Below, in pieces: positions 1 through 49,182 of a DNA stretch of 64,000 nt. The notes under the pieces are model-generated. The model saw only the letters and a program-made list of their open reading frames with translations, had not been told where the DNA came from and did not search any database. How positions within the stretch are numbered: position 1 is the stretch's first letter; each line of letters begins with the position of its first letter. A program made the position numbers and the translations under genes. The DNA lies in NCBI RefSeq assembly GCF_001949145.1, contig NW_019091368.1, positions 3,782,948 through 3,846,947 on the forward strand, read 5' to 3'. This stretch comes from Acanthaster planci (Eukaryota > Echinodermata > Asteroidea > Valvatida > Acanthasteridae).

Positions 1-3000
1 TGCTAAATTCAAATGTGAACAATTTCAGAGGTGCATGATGTGTGTGAGTTAATCCCACAGTCATTTTTCTCGTGATTTTTTTTTGGGGGGGGGACTGGTG
101 AATGAATAAAATGGTAAGTAATTTTGGCCAAAAGAAACTTCTTTTTTGAGCCACCGTTTCTACATGTACGTGATGTGCCATTCCTGCAAGAGTTCCATCA
201 TCATTGTCTGGCCTTTTCTAGTGATGTGGGAAAAAAACTGCATTTGCATACACACCTTCCCATTGGCCAAGTCAGGCCAACGCTTTGTGCAACTTTCATC
301 CAATGAATCACCACAGTAGGCCTTCGCAGACAGAGTGAGATCTGCATGAGTAATGGGACCTGTTAGCAAAACTGTGCCAAGAAAAGATCACTTTTTCAGA
401 GGTTGGAATGTGTACAGTGTACATGCACATACGTACGTACATGTACACCCGTACAAAGCTACATAGTCAGATCTTTGTATCAACACAGTTAGTGGAGCTG
501 GTTATTTACACTCTGGAACATTTGGGTTTTGAAAGGAGAGGAATAAGACAGAAACTGAAGCTGATTATAAAACTTTCTCTTGTTTCTTCATGTATGCTTA
601 TCATCACTTGTGTTTTACTCTTTGCTTCCTTTTGGTCAGCTTCAATTACCTGAACGTATGCACTTCTAGAATTCTTATATACAAACTATCAGATTCATAA
701 CATTAAGGTGATGAAATAGTACGAAATGAATCTTGATTTCGGATCTTTTTTGTTTATTTGGCCTGTGTGTTTCAATTAAACAGCCATTTTTTTCCTCCAT
801 TAAAATCGAAAAACAGGAAAAGTTTTGAATGTTCTCTTTTTGTGATTTCCACAGTTTTGTTCTGGGAAGTTTCCAAGGCTTTTTATCGTTCATTGATGCC
901 CTTGCACATGTAGCCCATGCTGGAAATATTTCTGCTGTTAAAATGTGTTGGTTACCAGAATGATCGTGAGTTCCCCCCCTTCTGTAGCCCCAATGTCTCC
1001 AGAATCATTGTTTGTATTGCCTTAGACTTTATTTGTGTCCCTCAAAAACAATAATCTTACCCATCATTCCCGAGATGGAACAGTCTGGCCCAAGATTAAA
1101 TTACTGACCCCTGTATGTAGCTGGCACTGGATAAACAAGCCAACAACATTAGCATAATAACAAGTGTATTGAAGATTAATGGAAAGGGGAATATAAACAA
1201 GAAATGCATTCCTTGTTTACACAACTCGCTGGATAAATGTCAAAGGGAAGTGGTTTGTTTTCTCTGCTGTTTGCCATTGTGTATACAAAGTTCTCCAAGT
1301 GAATTTTATTCCTACATAATGTACCACGCTTGCAGTTGAACGGCACTTGATGGATATTACACCATGAGATATTATCTTAGGCTGAGAGCTGAATTAACTT
1401 TTGGGCAGTTTTCCAAGAAGACTGCTATCAGTTGATTGGTGGTTGTGTTTGTGTTTCACTGTTTTGTTTTGTTTTGTTTGAATGGAGTTTGTTTGTGGCA
1501 ATGCAAGTTTATGAAACACACCCACCGTATGTTCATCCATGACTTCTTTTGGACACAAATATCAGTACGTCATTGAATGCCACTGACTACTGTGCAGGAG
1601 ATCGCTGTCTTAGATGATAATTAGAAAAAAAAAGAAAGATGAAAGAATGGATATTTCCTTTGCAAACTTTCCCTTTCAACTGCCTCAGTTCAGAATTCTG
1701 CTGAGTTTCCACCAGGTGCAGAACCCAATCTGGTATTCAGAAGAATTCAACTGAGTGAAATCAATAAGTGAACTGACTTAAAATTTACTGTACATCGGTT
1801 ACAGAAATGTTAGTAATCTTGTTTGATGAAAAATGAGGTCATAAGCTTAGAAGATGTGAACATTTGGAGAGCATATGCACGCAAGAATGGTCTTTTCCAT
1901 GCCCTGGAGTCTTAGTCAACAGGCCCATATTATTTTGTCAGGTCCAGGTGAGCCTGGATGTGCTGAACCTGGCAAACGTTCAATGTAGTGCCCGCACTTG
2001 GGCCCGAAAGCAGACGATGACAAATGATTATTTTACGAGCGCTTCCCTAGGCTGATGCCCAGTCCAAAATGGAGTTGAGCAGAAAAACTAAGTTTCGTAA
2101 TCAATCCCAGTTGATCAATTTTGTTTGGCCGGCGATGCCGTTCCTGGCAGGGCTGCCTGTTTGTGTGCGGGAATGCACCATTACCCGCGGTTGTTTTTCA
2201 GATCATCGAGAGGGGTCAGTCTTTTAAGACACTGTGAAAATAATTGCCCAATTACCGGTGGGGGGGACCCCACTGCCGTAAACTGCTCATGTTCTGGGAT
2301 GGAGCTGAACCTCCACGATGTTTTGCCTGATGTCAGGATTTGAACTATATTGAGTTTGGCTTGATTTCATTAGTCCCCCTACATTCTATTTCCTCCTCTG
2401 CGTGTCACATATTTGTCAGTCTCCTTCCGCTGCTTTCAGACAGTCTTCTTCATTTTTAGAAGGTGACCTGGTAATTGCAGGAAATTCCGGGACTGTCCTA
2501 GCAAAGAGGAGAGTGAGACTGGGGGGGCGTGGAGAGAAGGGTGGGAGGGGGGCTTATGAAAGCTGTTTCAAGAAGTGGAAGTCCGGGGAAAATGTTATGA
2601 GATGACTTACACAAAGTACATGGAGGCATTCGAGAAGAGACACATTCAAACACTTTTGTGCCTCGCATCCCACTGTCTTAAATGTCTGAATGTCTGTGTA
2701 CAGTTTGTAACTCACTCGAAAGAGGACTCTGGCTCCATGTCGAGGATGTGCTTGTTTTTCACTATTGTTAGTGTCAGTCTTCAGTATGTACCTGTTGTAT
2801 GCACCTCATGTGGACTGGCATGAAGTAACAATGCTGTTACCCTGTGTATATGTATGTAGTTCTACCCATGTCAAAAATGCACATGTACAGCATGTATTCT
2901 CATACATGTATGTTTGTACATCTCCTCAAAACACATGCCGAGACCGTAATACCCTCACTTTGCTCAAAAATATGCCCATCGGCCGCGTCCCCTCCCTGTG

Positions 3001-4426
3001 TATCTATGCTGCACTGAATGCAGTAGTAATCTTAGTTACAACCCTCCCCACCCCCCACCAATGAATCCAGCCAGGGAAAGATAGTGATCAGGAGAGCTTG
3101 CTCCAAAGGATGTACATGTATCGTACACTTCGTGTATCTGCGGCAGCTTTAACGTTTCCCATCAGGGACTCGTTTTCCTTTGAGCTGCTGAACATAGAAT
3201 TCTGTTCAGCACAGAAAAATGGAACGGGTTACCTGCCAAGATGTTGCGTGGTCGATATAGTTCATGACCGGTTCTCAGCTGATTTTTTGTAGGTAAACAT
3301 TTTCCAAGCAGCATTCCCTGCCTTAGGAGCTCCATCCCACCTGTCCAGATCTAACTACGAGATTACCATCAGAAATTCTTTTCTACTTGACCTACCCAAA
3401 GTGCTGCGAGTCCTCTATTTTGAAGTTAGGGAACTTTGACATTTTTCCTTAGAAAGTTCACTTCTGGTTCCATTTACCCCCATTAGTAGTCCGCAGACTA
3501 CCGGATAAAAGGACTAGCATGTGCGGGTAGCTGTTCCATACAAGTCCAACAGGTCAGGTAGAATAATGACATTGAAAGAATTTGCAGTAGAAAGAGTCCA
3601 TGTCTGCATTGATGTGGGGCATTCTTTCTCAGTACTAAGCCATTGCCAGACAAAATGCCGTCAAAGGGGGGCCTCGACTTTTGTACTCTTGTGAAGTTTG
3701 TTTATGGTGATTGTAACTTCCGTTGTTTTCTTGGAACATTAAGTTACACTTTAACACACAATTTAATGTGCATGTAGAACTAATGTTTTGACAATGTGGT
3801 TTCTTTGAAGGAGGGGTTGGTTATTTTCCAAAAATGAAACCAAAATCTAAATGACAAAAAATGTATAAAAATTAAGAGGTACATGTATTGCACTGAACAC
3901 CATTAGAATTTAAAATCAAAATGCGGAAAGATAACTCTTCTGTAAGTTGTCTGTTTATTTTCCCAAATTGGAGGTTTGGGCAACCGTAGGATTAGACTTG
4001 GTGGTCTGCTGTATTTGTCCCATAACTTCAGGCTCATCTCGGCATGGGAGACAGTGAGCCTAAAGTGAATACGTACATGTACCATATACGGTATGCATAC
4101 AATGCACATACTAGAAGCCAGTTACGGCCAATTTTTCCCAACAGCAAAATTCCCCCAAATGCTAACCAATATGTTGAAAGCCAATTTTAGTTTGCCTGTC
4201 CTGCAGATAAAAGGTGAAGGGGAACTGTTTTCAAACACTGCTGCGTATACTTCAGTGTCCTGTACTTGTCCTATAACTTGGAAGTCACCTTGGCATTAGA
4301 AAAGGCAAGCCTTGAGGTGGATCTTGTGTAATGTGTGCAGTGCACAAAGGAAACATCGCTTCTGGTGATATTTTTCCCGCTGGAGTGGATTCTGATGATG
4401 TCTGTTTGGCCAAGTTCAGGCGGCTT

Positions 4427-4491
4427 GTTCCCGTGTGTTCACGAACAGCTCAATTTGTTGTTCATGGGCCGGCCGCTCCAACGCCGGGAAC
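4427..4491. repeat. Foldback repeat, GTTCCCG ... CGGGAAC
   Basis: GTTCCCG (4427-4433) and its complement CGGGAAC (4485-4491) bound a 65-bp segment that also holds an internal GAACAG/TTGTTC pair. It resembles the larger foldback 300 bases downstream. Confidence 0.45.
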
Positions 4492-4782
4492 AAATAACTG
4501 GTTATCGCTGGTAATTAGTGACAAGCAACATGCAACACAGAGGCGTCCATGTAGGCTACGTTATTCGAGAGTTAATGTCTGGATGGGCTGAATTCTTTTC
4601 TATATAAACAGGAACATTCATTTCTGTGTTACGGAAAATAATTAATGTTAATTTTGCAAAACTTCCCATTGTCTATGGCTTTGGAAGCCATCTCACTACT
4701 TTTTGCAGCTGTTCAAAAATCAAAATCTCACGAGTTTTTCCGTGTGTTCCTGTAAAACCCTGACGAGGAGGTGGTGTGTGAT

Positions 4783-4860
4783 CCTGTTCCAAGAACAGTG
4801 TTCTTGAGTCGTGTTCCTGGCGTTCGAGCGCCAGAACAAGAAACCTGTGTCAAGAACAGG
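4783..4860. repeat. Imperfect 78-bp foldback with nested palindromes
   Basis: CCTGTTC at the left and GAACAGG at the right are inverted copies. Inside are CAAGAACA-G-TGTTCTTG (4790-4806) and a central hairpin CTGGCG-TTCGAG-CGCCAG (4817-4834). Confidence 0.6.
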
Positions 4861-6962
4861 CCGCCTGAACTCGACCTTTGTGGCAATACTTTAAAAGTGT
4901 CAAAGTTAGTACCTTTTTGCTTGGTCAGATTGTTTTATGTGTCTTGTGCTGTGCTAAATTCCAACATATTAATATGCGTTGTATGTTAAGAATCATAAAG
5001 TTATCAGTGCATATCCCTTCGAGCTGAAATGAAAGCCTCCCGTTAGTCTATAAATCAGTCTTCAGTGAACTAAACGAAGCTGAAGTAAGCTGAAAGAGAA
5101 TTTCAAAAAAGCCCTCTTTTCACTTCACCTACACTACGAATAAAAACCCCTCAATCAATATGCAAACACAGTTATGTTTCCATTTCTTTTCACTTTGTTT
5201 TTTGTAATTACATGTATTTGTTTTAATTATTCTCTTTGTCATTACTTACATTGTATTCTGGAATACGAGGCTCTTCTTAAGTAGTAGAATTGTACAATTG
5301 CACATTTAATTTGACTTATGCTCCTGTTCAGGCCCACGGTTAGTTTAAGTGAAATCAGCTGAGTTTTGTAAGCTGGAAAATGTTTACATCTTGAAGTTGA
5401 TCAGTTCGCTCGCACACGCATAAATCACTTTACAGCCCAGGAAACTGCTTCTTTTTACATGCAAAGTGCTTTTTTCCGACCCTCGAAGGAATTCATATCC
5501 TTACTTCATTGTCAATCTGTTTTCATTCAGACCGTCAGGAAGTCAGAGTTAGGCCATGTAAAACTGAAATTAATATCTCTTGGTGTTGGTGCAGGAGGAG
5601 GAGGTGTTTTTGTGTTGCTTCAACTTGCGGCCTCCTTGTACATTGTGCCTCCTGCTCCAAGGCAGGCAATGACTCTGTGAAAAAAAAAACCTGTCATCAG
5701 ATCGGGCTCAGAGACAAGGCCAAATTGTGTACAAATATTTTCTTTAACATCTTCGGTTTCCCCCCAAAAATAGTGTGTGGAAGCACCAGTCTTTCAAGAC
5801 GATCCTGTTCCTATTTGCATTCTGAAGGCATCCCAGGACGAAAATAACACCCCCCCCCAAACAAGGAGTGTTTGTAGCATTGGCTGTCAAAGATTGTTCC
5901 TGCGACCTCTTCCAGGGACTGACAAGGCAATGCTGGAGAAAGAAAACAAGCCCGCGGCGTGAATGTTTGTCAGTTACAATGCATCCTATTGCCAGGCGTC
6001 TTCTGTTGCCTAATTTTGCATCATAATCTAAGGTTTCCTGTTTTTACCACCTGTTTTCCTTGGAACATACTTCCTCCCCACGATCTTCTCATCATCTCCT
6101 CATTGGAGCTCTAGTCAGGATGCTCACACTATCTTAACCTCTGTGGGGGCCTGCCCCCCCCAGCTCCCCAAACAGCCGATAATTACCCCAAGTTCCTTAG
6201 CTCTGCAGAGAGAGAGAAGGAGAGACAGCAGAGAGCAGCTCTCACGATAAAATTTAATCAAGTTCATCGCCTGGACACCTCGAGTGACGAGCGTGGTCAA
6301 CGAACGTGCTCATCTTTGCAAATATGAAAAGCTGTTCTGCAGCAATTACACCCAAGTTGAGAACCTTCTGTCAGTTTGGGCCGTGGAAGAGGTGAGATAA
6401 TAACCAGATAATTCAGTTTGTTGGTCTCAACGGAGATGCAGATGGTAGGTTTGCCTTTTTTGTGGTCATTTTTCATCCCTCCTTTTGGTATCCCGTAAAG
6501 GTTTCCTCCGTGCTGGTGACAGCGGGCTGCAAATGAAGAAAAAGAAGACAGAGAAAAAAAAGAAGCAAGAAAAGGCATGTCGCGTAATGGCTAATGTCAT
6601 CTATTGTTAGCCACTTATTGTCCATCTTCACGCTTGATTGCAGGACAGGCCTGTCTTTGAAAACAAGTGACAAGTGCCCTGATGGCAAGAAAATCCCAAT
6701 CAAATCAACCACCTCCGTATCATGCAATCGTATTCCTCCAGGAATAAGTATGCTTTATCTCATCAAACTAAGTGCTGGTGATTGATCGCTGAACAAAAAA
6801 AAAAAAAAAAAACAAGGAAAGGAAGAAGAGAGAGAGAAGAAAAGCGACATTACTTGTAACAGTCTCTCTTTTCCAATTGTCTCTGTGTGCATGTGATTTG
6901 CCAAAGTTTGGATGCTGTAACTGCATGCGGTTCAGGTTGTAAAGTAGCTCCTTGCCCAGGCA

Positions 6963-6970
6963 TATAAAAG
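6963..6970 (+). promoter_or_regulatory. TATA-like box upstream of the proposed FoxP first exon
   Basis: TATAAAAG followed by G, a canonical TATA match, lies 171 bases before the ATG at 7134. Initiation about 30 bases downstream (near 6993) would leave a 5' leader of about 140 nt. The link to FoxP is an inference; no transcript evidence is available. Confidence 0.35.
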
Positions 6971-7133
6971 GCTGGCATACGGCTGGCCAGGCTGTACTTG
7001 TGTTTATGTACACACGCAAGGATCCCACTGTCCAGTCACAAGTGCGCCAGCAGATAGGGATGACAGCTGTATAATTAATCGGGCTCGGGGACAGTGTTTT
7101 TTTTTTTTTGTTTCCCCTGCTTTCTCGGTTGCG

Positions 7134-43263
<36,130 letters not shown>

Positions 43264-43743
43264 AAGGAAGATGGGAGGTGTTGGGGAGGAGGGGTGGGTG
43301 TGGGCTGAAGCAAAAGGCATTATCGTGACTTTATGCGCGTCCCAAAGTAGGGACGTGTTCAAGCACTCTGTATTAAGAGGTGGCTTTCTGTTGGGAAGAT
43401 TTCCTGGGTGTGTCACGATAAGACAAGCAATGCGATTGGACATACTTGAAGACTGACCGTGAAGTCGTGGTCTTTGAGGAGTCCCACTCCTTACAAATTT
43501 CCAATTCAGTTGATGGTGTGGCCTTTTTGTGCCGGTTGCATAAACACCTGCACCAAAATTGGAATGCCATATTGTCACTCCGCTGCCCCCATGCTTTGGA
43601 TGTGAGGCTAAGCTTCGAGGGTGGCAGGAGAAATTGGTGGTGCCCAGCTGTGGTTCCCTGCATTGCTGTGGCACGTTTCAAGCTGTAAACTGAAAACAGG
43701 TGTCAACATTTGGAACAGTCTCCATTTAGGCTGCTGTGAAAAA

Positions 43744-43749
43744 AATAAA
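43744..43749 (+). terminator. Candidate FoxP polyadenylation signal AATAAA
   Basis: AATAAA lies 481 bases after the FoxP stop, in an A-rich stretch. It is the first such hexamer I noticed after the stop. Others follow (for example 48123-48128), so the true 3' end may be much further downstream. Confidence 0.3.
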
Positions 43750-46700
43750 AGTGGAACTCAGTCACCCAAAAATGCTCTTTAAAGGTGCAGTCCAAAAAAG
43801 AGAGGTTCCTTCTGAGGACTGTTCCTTAAACCCCTTCCATTCAAGACTGGGTAAAACTCCACACTTTGGGCAATGGAATATTTGAAAGTTCACAAAGCAA
43901 AATTCCAAGTCGAGACCGGGTCCTCTCATGAAAATGCTGTCACTGTGACTTTCAAGTTGCATTCATTTATTCGGAAACTGTTTGGCCCCCTGCCAAAGTT
44001 GATCCTAGTAAAATGTTTCTATTTGGAGCAGGGATAACCTGGGACAGATTTTGTGTCGCTTTCTTTTCTAAATATTGAGCAAAATGCTGTAAATACAATT
44101 GAATTGTTTTTATAAATGAACAAAAAAAGTGCTGTCAGTGTTTACGGGACTCCTATCCCATAAATATCGCCTGCATTTCTGTAGGTTATTTATTTATTGC
44201 AACAGAGTTAAAATGGTACTTTTGAGTCGCCTCTGCAGACTTACTGATACAATTGCTCTTTTTTGTATGTGGTTTGTTTTTTTTATTTTTTATTTTGTGT
44301 ATAAATCGTATGGCACCCTTTTGCCGCTGTTTCTTGTTTCTGTAAACTTCAGATGTGCTCTTTGCAACATGCATGCGAACTTTCTTGAGAGACATTTCGG
44401 GACAGTGAGTGTCGCTGATGCTGTTCAGTGTCGTTTGCCCTAACTTTTGTTGAACAGCTCTGTTCAGTGTTATGAGTAACCAAATTCAGTCCTTGATTTT
44501 GGAATAGAACCCCCCCAAAATATTGATTGTCGTGTGGCACTATTGCATTGATGGTTGAGAGAGAATGAGATATTTCTAAAGATAGTTCTTGCGTTTTCAT
44601 GTGGCTTTTTTTTTCAGTGAGAATGTAAGGGAAATACCGCCAAGGTCCACTGAGACAAACGGGCTGAGAAACTGCCGAAGTTGAAGAACAAATCTGTCAG
44701 TAAATGATTACAGTGGAAAGTGCTTTGCCTACGATTCTCCATTTTTGGCAAGGAGTTTTCAGACATGTTTCAGTTGCAATTTGGAGAGGGGGGTGGATAC
44801 ATTATTGGGGTTTTGTTTTTGTTGCTGGCATGCGACACTTTTTCCCGGTTGTTCGTTCTTGATTTTGTTCAGGCAAGCATGTTGCAGCACACCAAAGGCA
44901 AAATTTTTCAACTGCGGTCTTTGTAAGTGCCAAGTACAATATCACGACGCCTTCTAAATCCCAAAGTATTTGTTGAGAACCTTTGGGAGGTTTTCCTTTT
45001 CGTTTTTCTTCCGTGCTCGTGTAATAATATAAAATTCACATTTAAAAAAAATGTAAATATGGCTGGGCCATTTAGCATTGTGTATAAAAAAGTTAAATTA
45101 TTTTGACTTGAATAATGTCATGTTCAAAAGCGAGAAAAATATAACGGACAAGTGAAGCTGATTTTCAGAGAAGAAAAGCTTGAAGCAAAATTGTTTGACC
45201 AAAGAGACCAGATGGCCATGGAAAAGGAAACAAATTCTGAATTGATTTTTCTCTACCGTCATGGGAAATGTTGGAAAATTGTGAGTTTGAAGGAATTCTT
45301 AAAGGAAAGTATTTGGCAAGTCTTATTTTCCACTAGAAACGTACATGCTTCCGGAAAAAAAAGTTTTTTTTTTCAAATTGTACTATTTAAGTTTTCTATT
45401 TTTAGGATATGAGCCTACCTCAGTGTCCATAGTGAAAAATTTTATTACACAATTAAGATAACAAAAAGAGGAGTTGTGCTGAACAGTTTTAACACTGTTT
45501 TGGGAATGGCTAGTTTCTCAGTAAACGTGATGCTAGTTCATCTCCGTGAGAATGAAGCAAAATTAAAAAAGGTCCCAACATACACTGTATTATGATTTAT
45601 TCTGGAGAGCACCAGGGACATAAAAGGATATGGAGATTAGATATTTTATGACTTTTCATTTCTAATGAGCAAATGAAAATATTAAATGAGCAACTCTTGA
45701 CTTTTTTGAGTGAGTACTGTCAGCAAATTTTCCTGCAACACACAAAAAAAGGAAAGTTACTAGCCTTCCTGTGTGTTTTCTTCCCTCTTGTTCAGAAAGT
45801 TTGGAAGGCATTTTAGGAGGGGAAATGATGTGGTAGATTCTAGCATATTTATTTAGTGGTGTAGGTGTAGAATATGTCATATTCCTCAGTTCATGTGACT
45901 TCAAGAAGTAGCTACAATGTCTGGAACAAACATAGCCTGGCAGTAACCCTGACCACGCCAAGCCAGTAAGGATCTGTGTGATTTTCAGTGCATGAGGACA
46001 CATTTGATTCCAATGGTAACGTCAAAATTTCTAAACCCCCCCCCCCCAAGACGAGGCATATATATTAGCATATCAAATCAATCTGGCGCTCAAATATTTT
46101 GAAGAGGTGTATTTAGTTTTGCCTTTTTTTTTTTTTCTTTTTTTTTTTTTTCCTTGGGTGGCATTGGGAGTTGTGATCCATTGTATGAAATAGATTGGGG
46201 AAGTTGTATCTCTCGTCGGGTCAGCATAAGAAAATGTTGGTAATTTTGGATTTGGGCAATTTTTTTTAAGTCTATACAATTACTCCCACCTCTTTTTTTG
46301 CAAATGTCATGTCGAGTCTTTTTGTGGGATTCACATCAGTGCTCTTCAGAAGTGCTGTTTTGTGTGTTTTTTTGTTTTCTTTTCTATCGTTACGATCGTG
46401 GCAATCGTAGGACGACGAGCCATGACGACCTCTTCAATTGTAGTTGTCCTTTTGTTTTGTGGTATCACTGCATGAATTGGACACCAAGTTTGCAGGTCAA
46501 CATTCTGGCAGTGTTTGTTCCAAGAGAAACGATGCACGCTGCGCAAAATGCAGAAGGGGAGAGTACTAATTTTTGACCAATGAAAATCGGTATGGTCTAT
46601 GTAGAAGCATCCATGGGGAATTAATCCCTATATGCTTTCCCGGAATGCCTTGAATGAATTTTTTTTTAATCCTCATCAGTGTTTTTTTTTTGGGGGGGTG

Positions 46701-47183
46701 GCATGGCCTCCATTGCCCCGCCCCCCCATCAGCTCTTGACTTGTCGGTTGTTTAAAATGTGCGTGAACTGTGTTTCGCATGATACAATTTGTTCACTGTG
46801 GATATTTGTTTTAGACTGTTTCAAGTGCTGTCAGCCAAGTGACTTCAGTTTATTTTTGTCTGTTTTTTTTTTTCTTTTACAAAATAATATCCTACTTGTC
46901 TGCTGTGTTGTTCCTTTGGCAGACGGGCCATCTGAAGTCATATCATGGAATTCATACGTCTAGACTTTGGCATTGCCTTAATAATCTGCATGTTTATATC
47001 GCACCATGTAAACTTTGACCTTGTATGAAGTCAACCATACTTGATTGCTCGAGAATTTTTGTGATTTCTATAACTACTGTCTCGCATACGCGCAGAGCAG
47101 TATTCTGAACTCGTGTAAATGCCGTAATGTACACCTCTGCATGCTTGTTGCTGTATTAAGCCAAGTTGTTAAGCCTTTTTGAA

Positions 47184-47263
47184 CCTCGTCCCCTTAGTAA
47201 GTAGAGACTACCGCGGCCGATGTCGCTCCACGGAGAGACTTGAGCGAGAACCTGGGGACGAGG
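47184..47263. repeat. 80-bp element with 10-bp inverted ends
   Basis: CCTCGTCCCC (47184-47193) and GGGGACGAGG (47254-47263) are exact inverted copies around a GC-rich middle. Size and ends fit a small MITE or foldback element in the intergenic stretch. Confidence 0.65.
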
Positions 47264-48959
47264 TATGACATTCATTCTAGGCCCTCTTGACGGAGCTGCT
47301 AGCAGCTATTTCGATGGCCATGGACTTGTATCTAACCAAACTTTCACTATCAAGCTGTAGACTACAAATCAGGGTACCAGATGGAGCCCGCAGTAGAGGT
47401 GCGACACAAGACAGCCACCTCCCACACGGGCATTGATTCCAAATAGGGCATTTTTTTAACCGTCTGTATAAAACTTGAACTTTAAAAGGTAGCTTATTTG
47501 TAGAGAGAAAAACTTTCAAATTCATGACGCGGTCTTTTTTAATCTCCATTTTCTTCCAGAGGACTGTTTACATTTTGTTAACAGTGTATTTGTACATTTC
47601 AACAAGATTGCGCACGATAGTGTGAATCTTTTATTTTTGTTATGGAGTCATGGTCCTTTCTGTTATTTTTTGGGACGTGCACGTCCAATGGAAACGCCGC
47701 CTTCCCGTGCTCGTTTCATGGTTGTCCTTTTCACGTCTATTTATGGTGCTGCACACAAAATAGTCGAAGTAGTAGAGCAACGGAGCGCTGTAGCATTGTA
47801 TGGAATAGGAATAGTTCTGTATAATTTATACAAAATTATTGTAAAAAAAAAAATTAAACGAATGAGCCACGAATCAAGACATGTAGAGAACGAGTAAAGA
47901 TTGTTTCCTTTTATTTGGTTGTCTTTGCAGCATGGCAGTTTGAAACCCCATATCCCTCCAGTATCGAGGTCTTCAAATTTCGGATCGAGATATCGAGAAT
48001 GTGAAATGTCTTTAACAGCAACATTAACCCTTCCCTTAAAATGGATTTTGCGCAGCTTTTTTGACGTGAGTTCCCCTTTGAACAATTTTGAGTTTTACCA
48101 TTCTTGAACACAACTTTCAACCAATAAATACATATATGTAAGACTAAATAATTGTAAAAATAACTCTTAAGAGGAAAAACCAAGCTCGCACCACCAACCA
48201 ATTAATCAAAATATAAAAAGTAACATGGAGACAAGTCGAGGCCAATTTCCCAAATTTAGATAAACAAGTATCATAAATCTTGTTCTTTCCCTTTCTGGTT
48301 TATTGAAATACCCTGTAGAAAGAGATTTGACGTTCTGCATTCTTGCCAAGGTTGCTGGCACCAAGGCTTAAACGTGACATCTTGGAGCTTTCGAACGACG
48401 CCGCATGAGGAAAATCTAGATGTCCAGTTCATTTGGGCAGGGGAGTTCATTTTGGCAGAGAGCGATTACAATATTAACTTTTACTGCTTCCATTGCATTT
48501 CAGCGTCTAATGTTAACGTCCATCGTGATCCACGCATCTGATGCTTGTAGGCCACAACTACTTTTTCTCATGCCGGTGCACTTTCCGAAATCTCGAGTTC
48601 AATGTGACGCCAAAACAACGTCAAAAATTCCAACCGCGCCCAATGTTGGTAAAAAAAAAAGTCAATGCATGCACACTGTAGTGAGTGAATAGGTTCACAG
48701 AGCTATCGGGCAAGGCCATGGATCAGATGCACTAAATATCAGGTCAGGGAATACAATAGTGAAAGTCATGCAAAACACCATTTCACCGTCGCAAGTGAAC
48801 CGTACTCAACAACAAAAGGCCTACACCCATATTTCTATGGGTCCATGAGTAATGCAAAAACTATTGTGCCGTGGTACCGCTGCTACTCCTATCCTTTTTT
48901 GAGACTGCCATAGTGTTTGCATATTCACTTCAGTTGCATTCGTCCACTCCAAGTCCCAA

Positions 48960-49182
48960 ATGGCGCTGAGAACTATTTTCCTCTTCGGCTGTGTGAGTAC
49001 TTTGATTTTCCTTCAGTTGGTCAAGGGGAGGCCTAATGGAGCACCAATAGAGGTCTGTGCGACGAAGTTGCCCGGTCACCGCATACCGGGAACCACAAAC
49101 AACTACCCACCGCAGGTAACAGCCAGTCCGTATGTGACCGGAGCCACCTCATCAACATACACCATCAACCAAGCCATCGGAG
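48960..49182 (+). CDS. Reeler-EGF exon 1: signal peptide and start of Reeler domain
   Basis: ATG at 48960 opens a hydrophobic leader ([20 protein letters not shown], cleavage likely after VKG), then VCATKLPGH and a short Ser/Thr-rich stretch to YTINQAIG. The donor is GTAAGA, phase 1. No clear TATA box lies upstream. Confidence 0.82.

Larger units (their letters stand above)
1..6962. other. Upstream region without recognisable genes
   Basis: Short open frames occur on both strands, but none has a domain, codon bias or splice context that I trust. The region holds a T9G9 tract (76-93), ACATGTA-type repeats (about 2830-2920, 3110-3121, 4070-4085) and a cluster of GTTC/GAAC foldbacks at 4427-4860. 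It may carry FoxP regulatory DNA or further 5' exons. Confidence 0.5.
43264..48959 (+). other. FoxP 3' flank: probable 3' UTR, then intergenic
   Basis: No convincing coding exon is seen on either strand. The first kilobases are AT-rich with T and A runs, as expected of a long 3' UTR. The stretch also has poly-T tracts near 46120-46151 and 46682-46691 and a small inverted-repeat element at 47184-47263. Where FoxP transcription ends cannot be read from the sequence. Confidence 0.5.

Noticed and set aside
4790-4806. Steroid-receptor response element
   Set aside because: The half-sites have a one-base gap rather than three, and they belong to a larger foldback, so a repeat origin is more likely.
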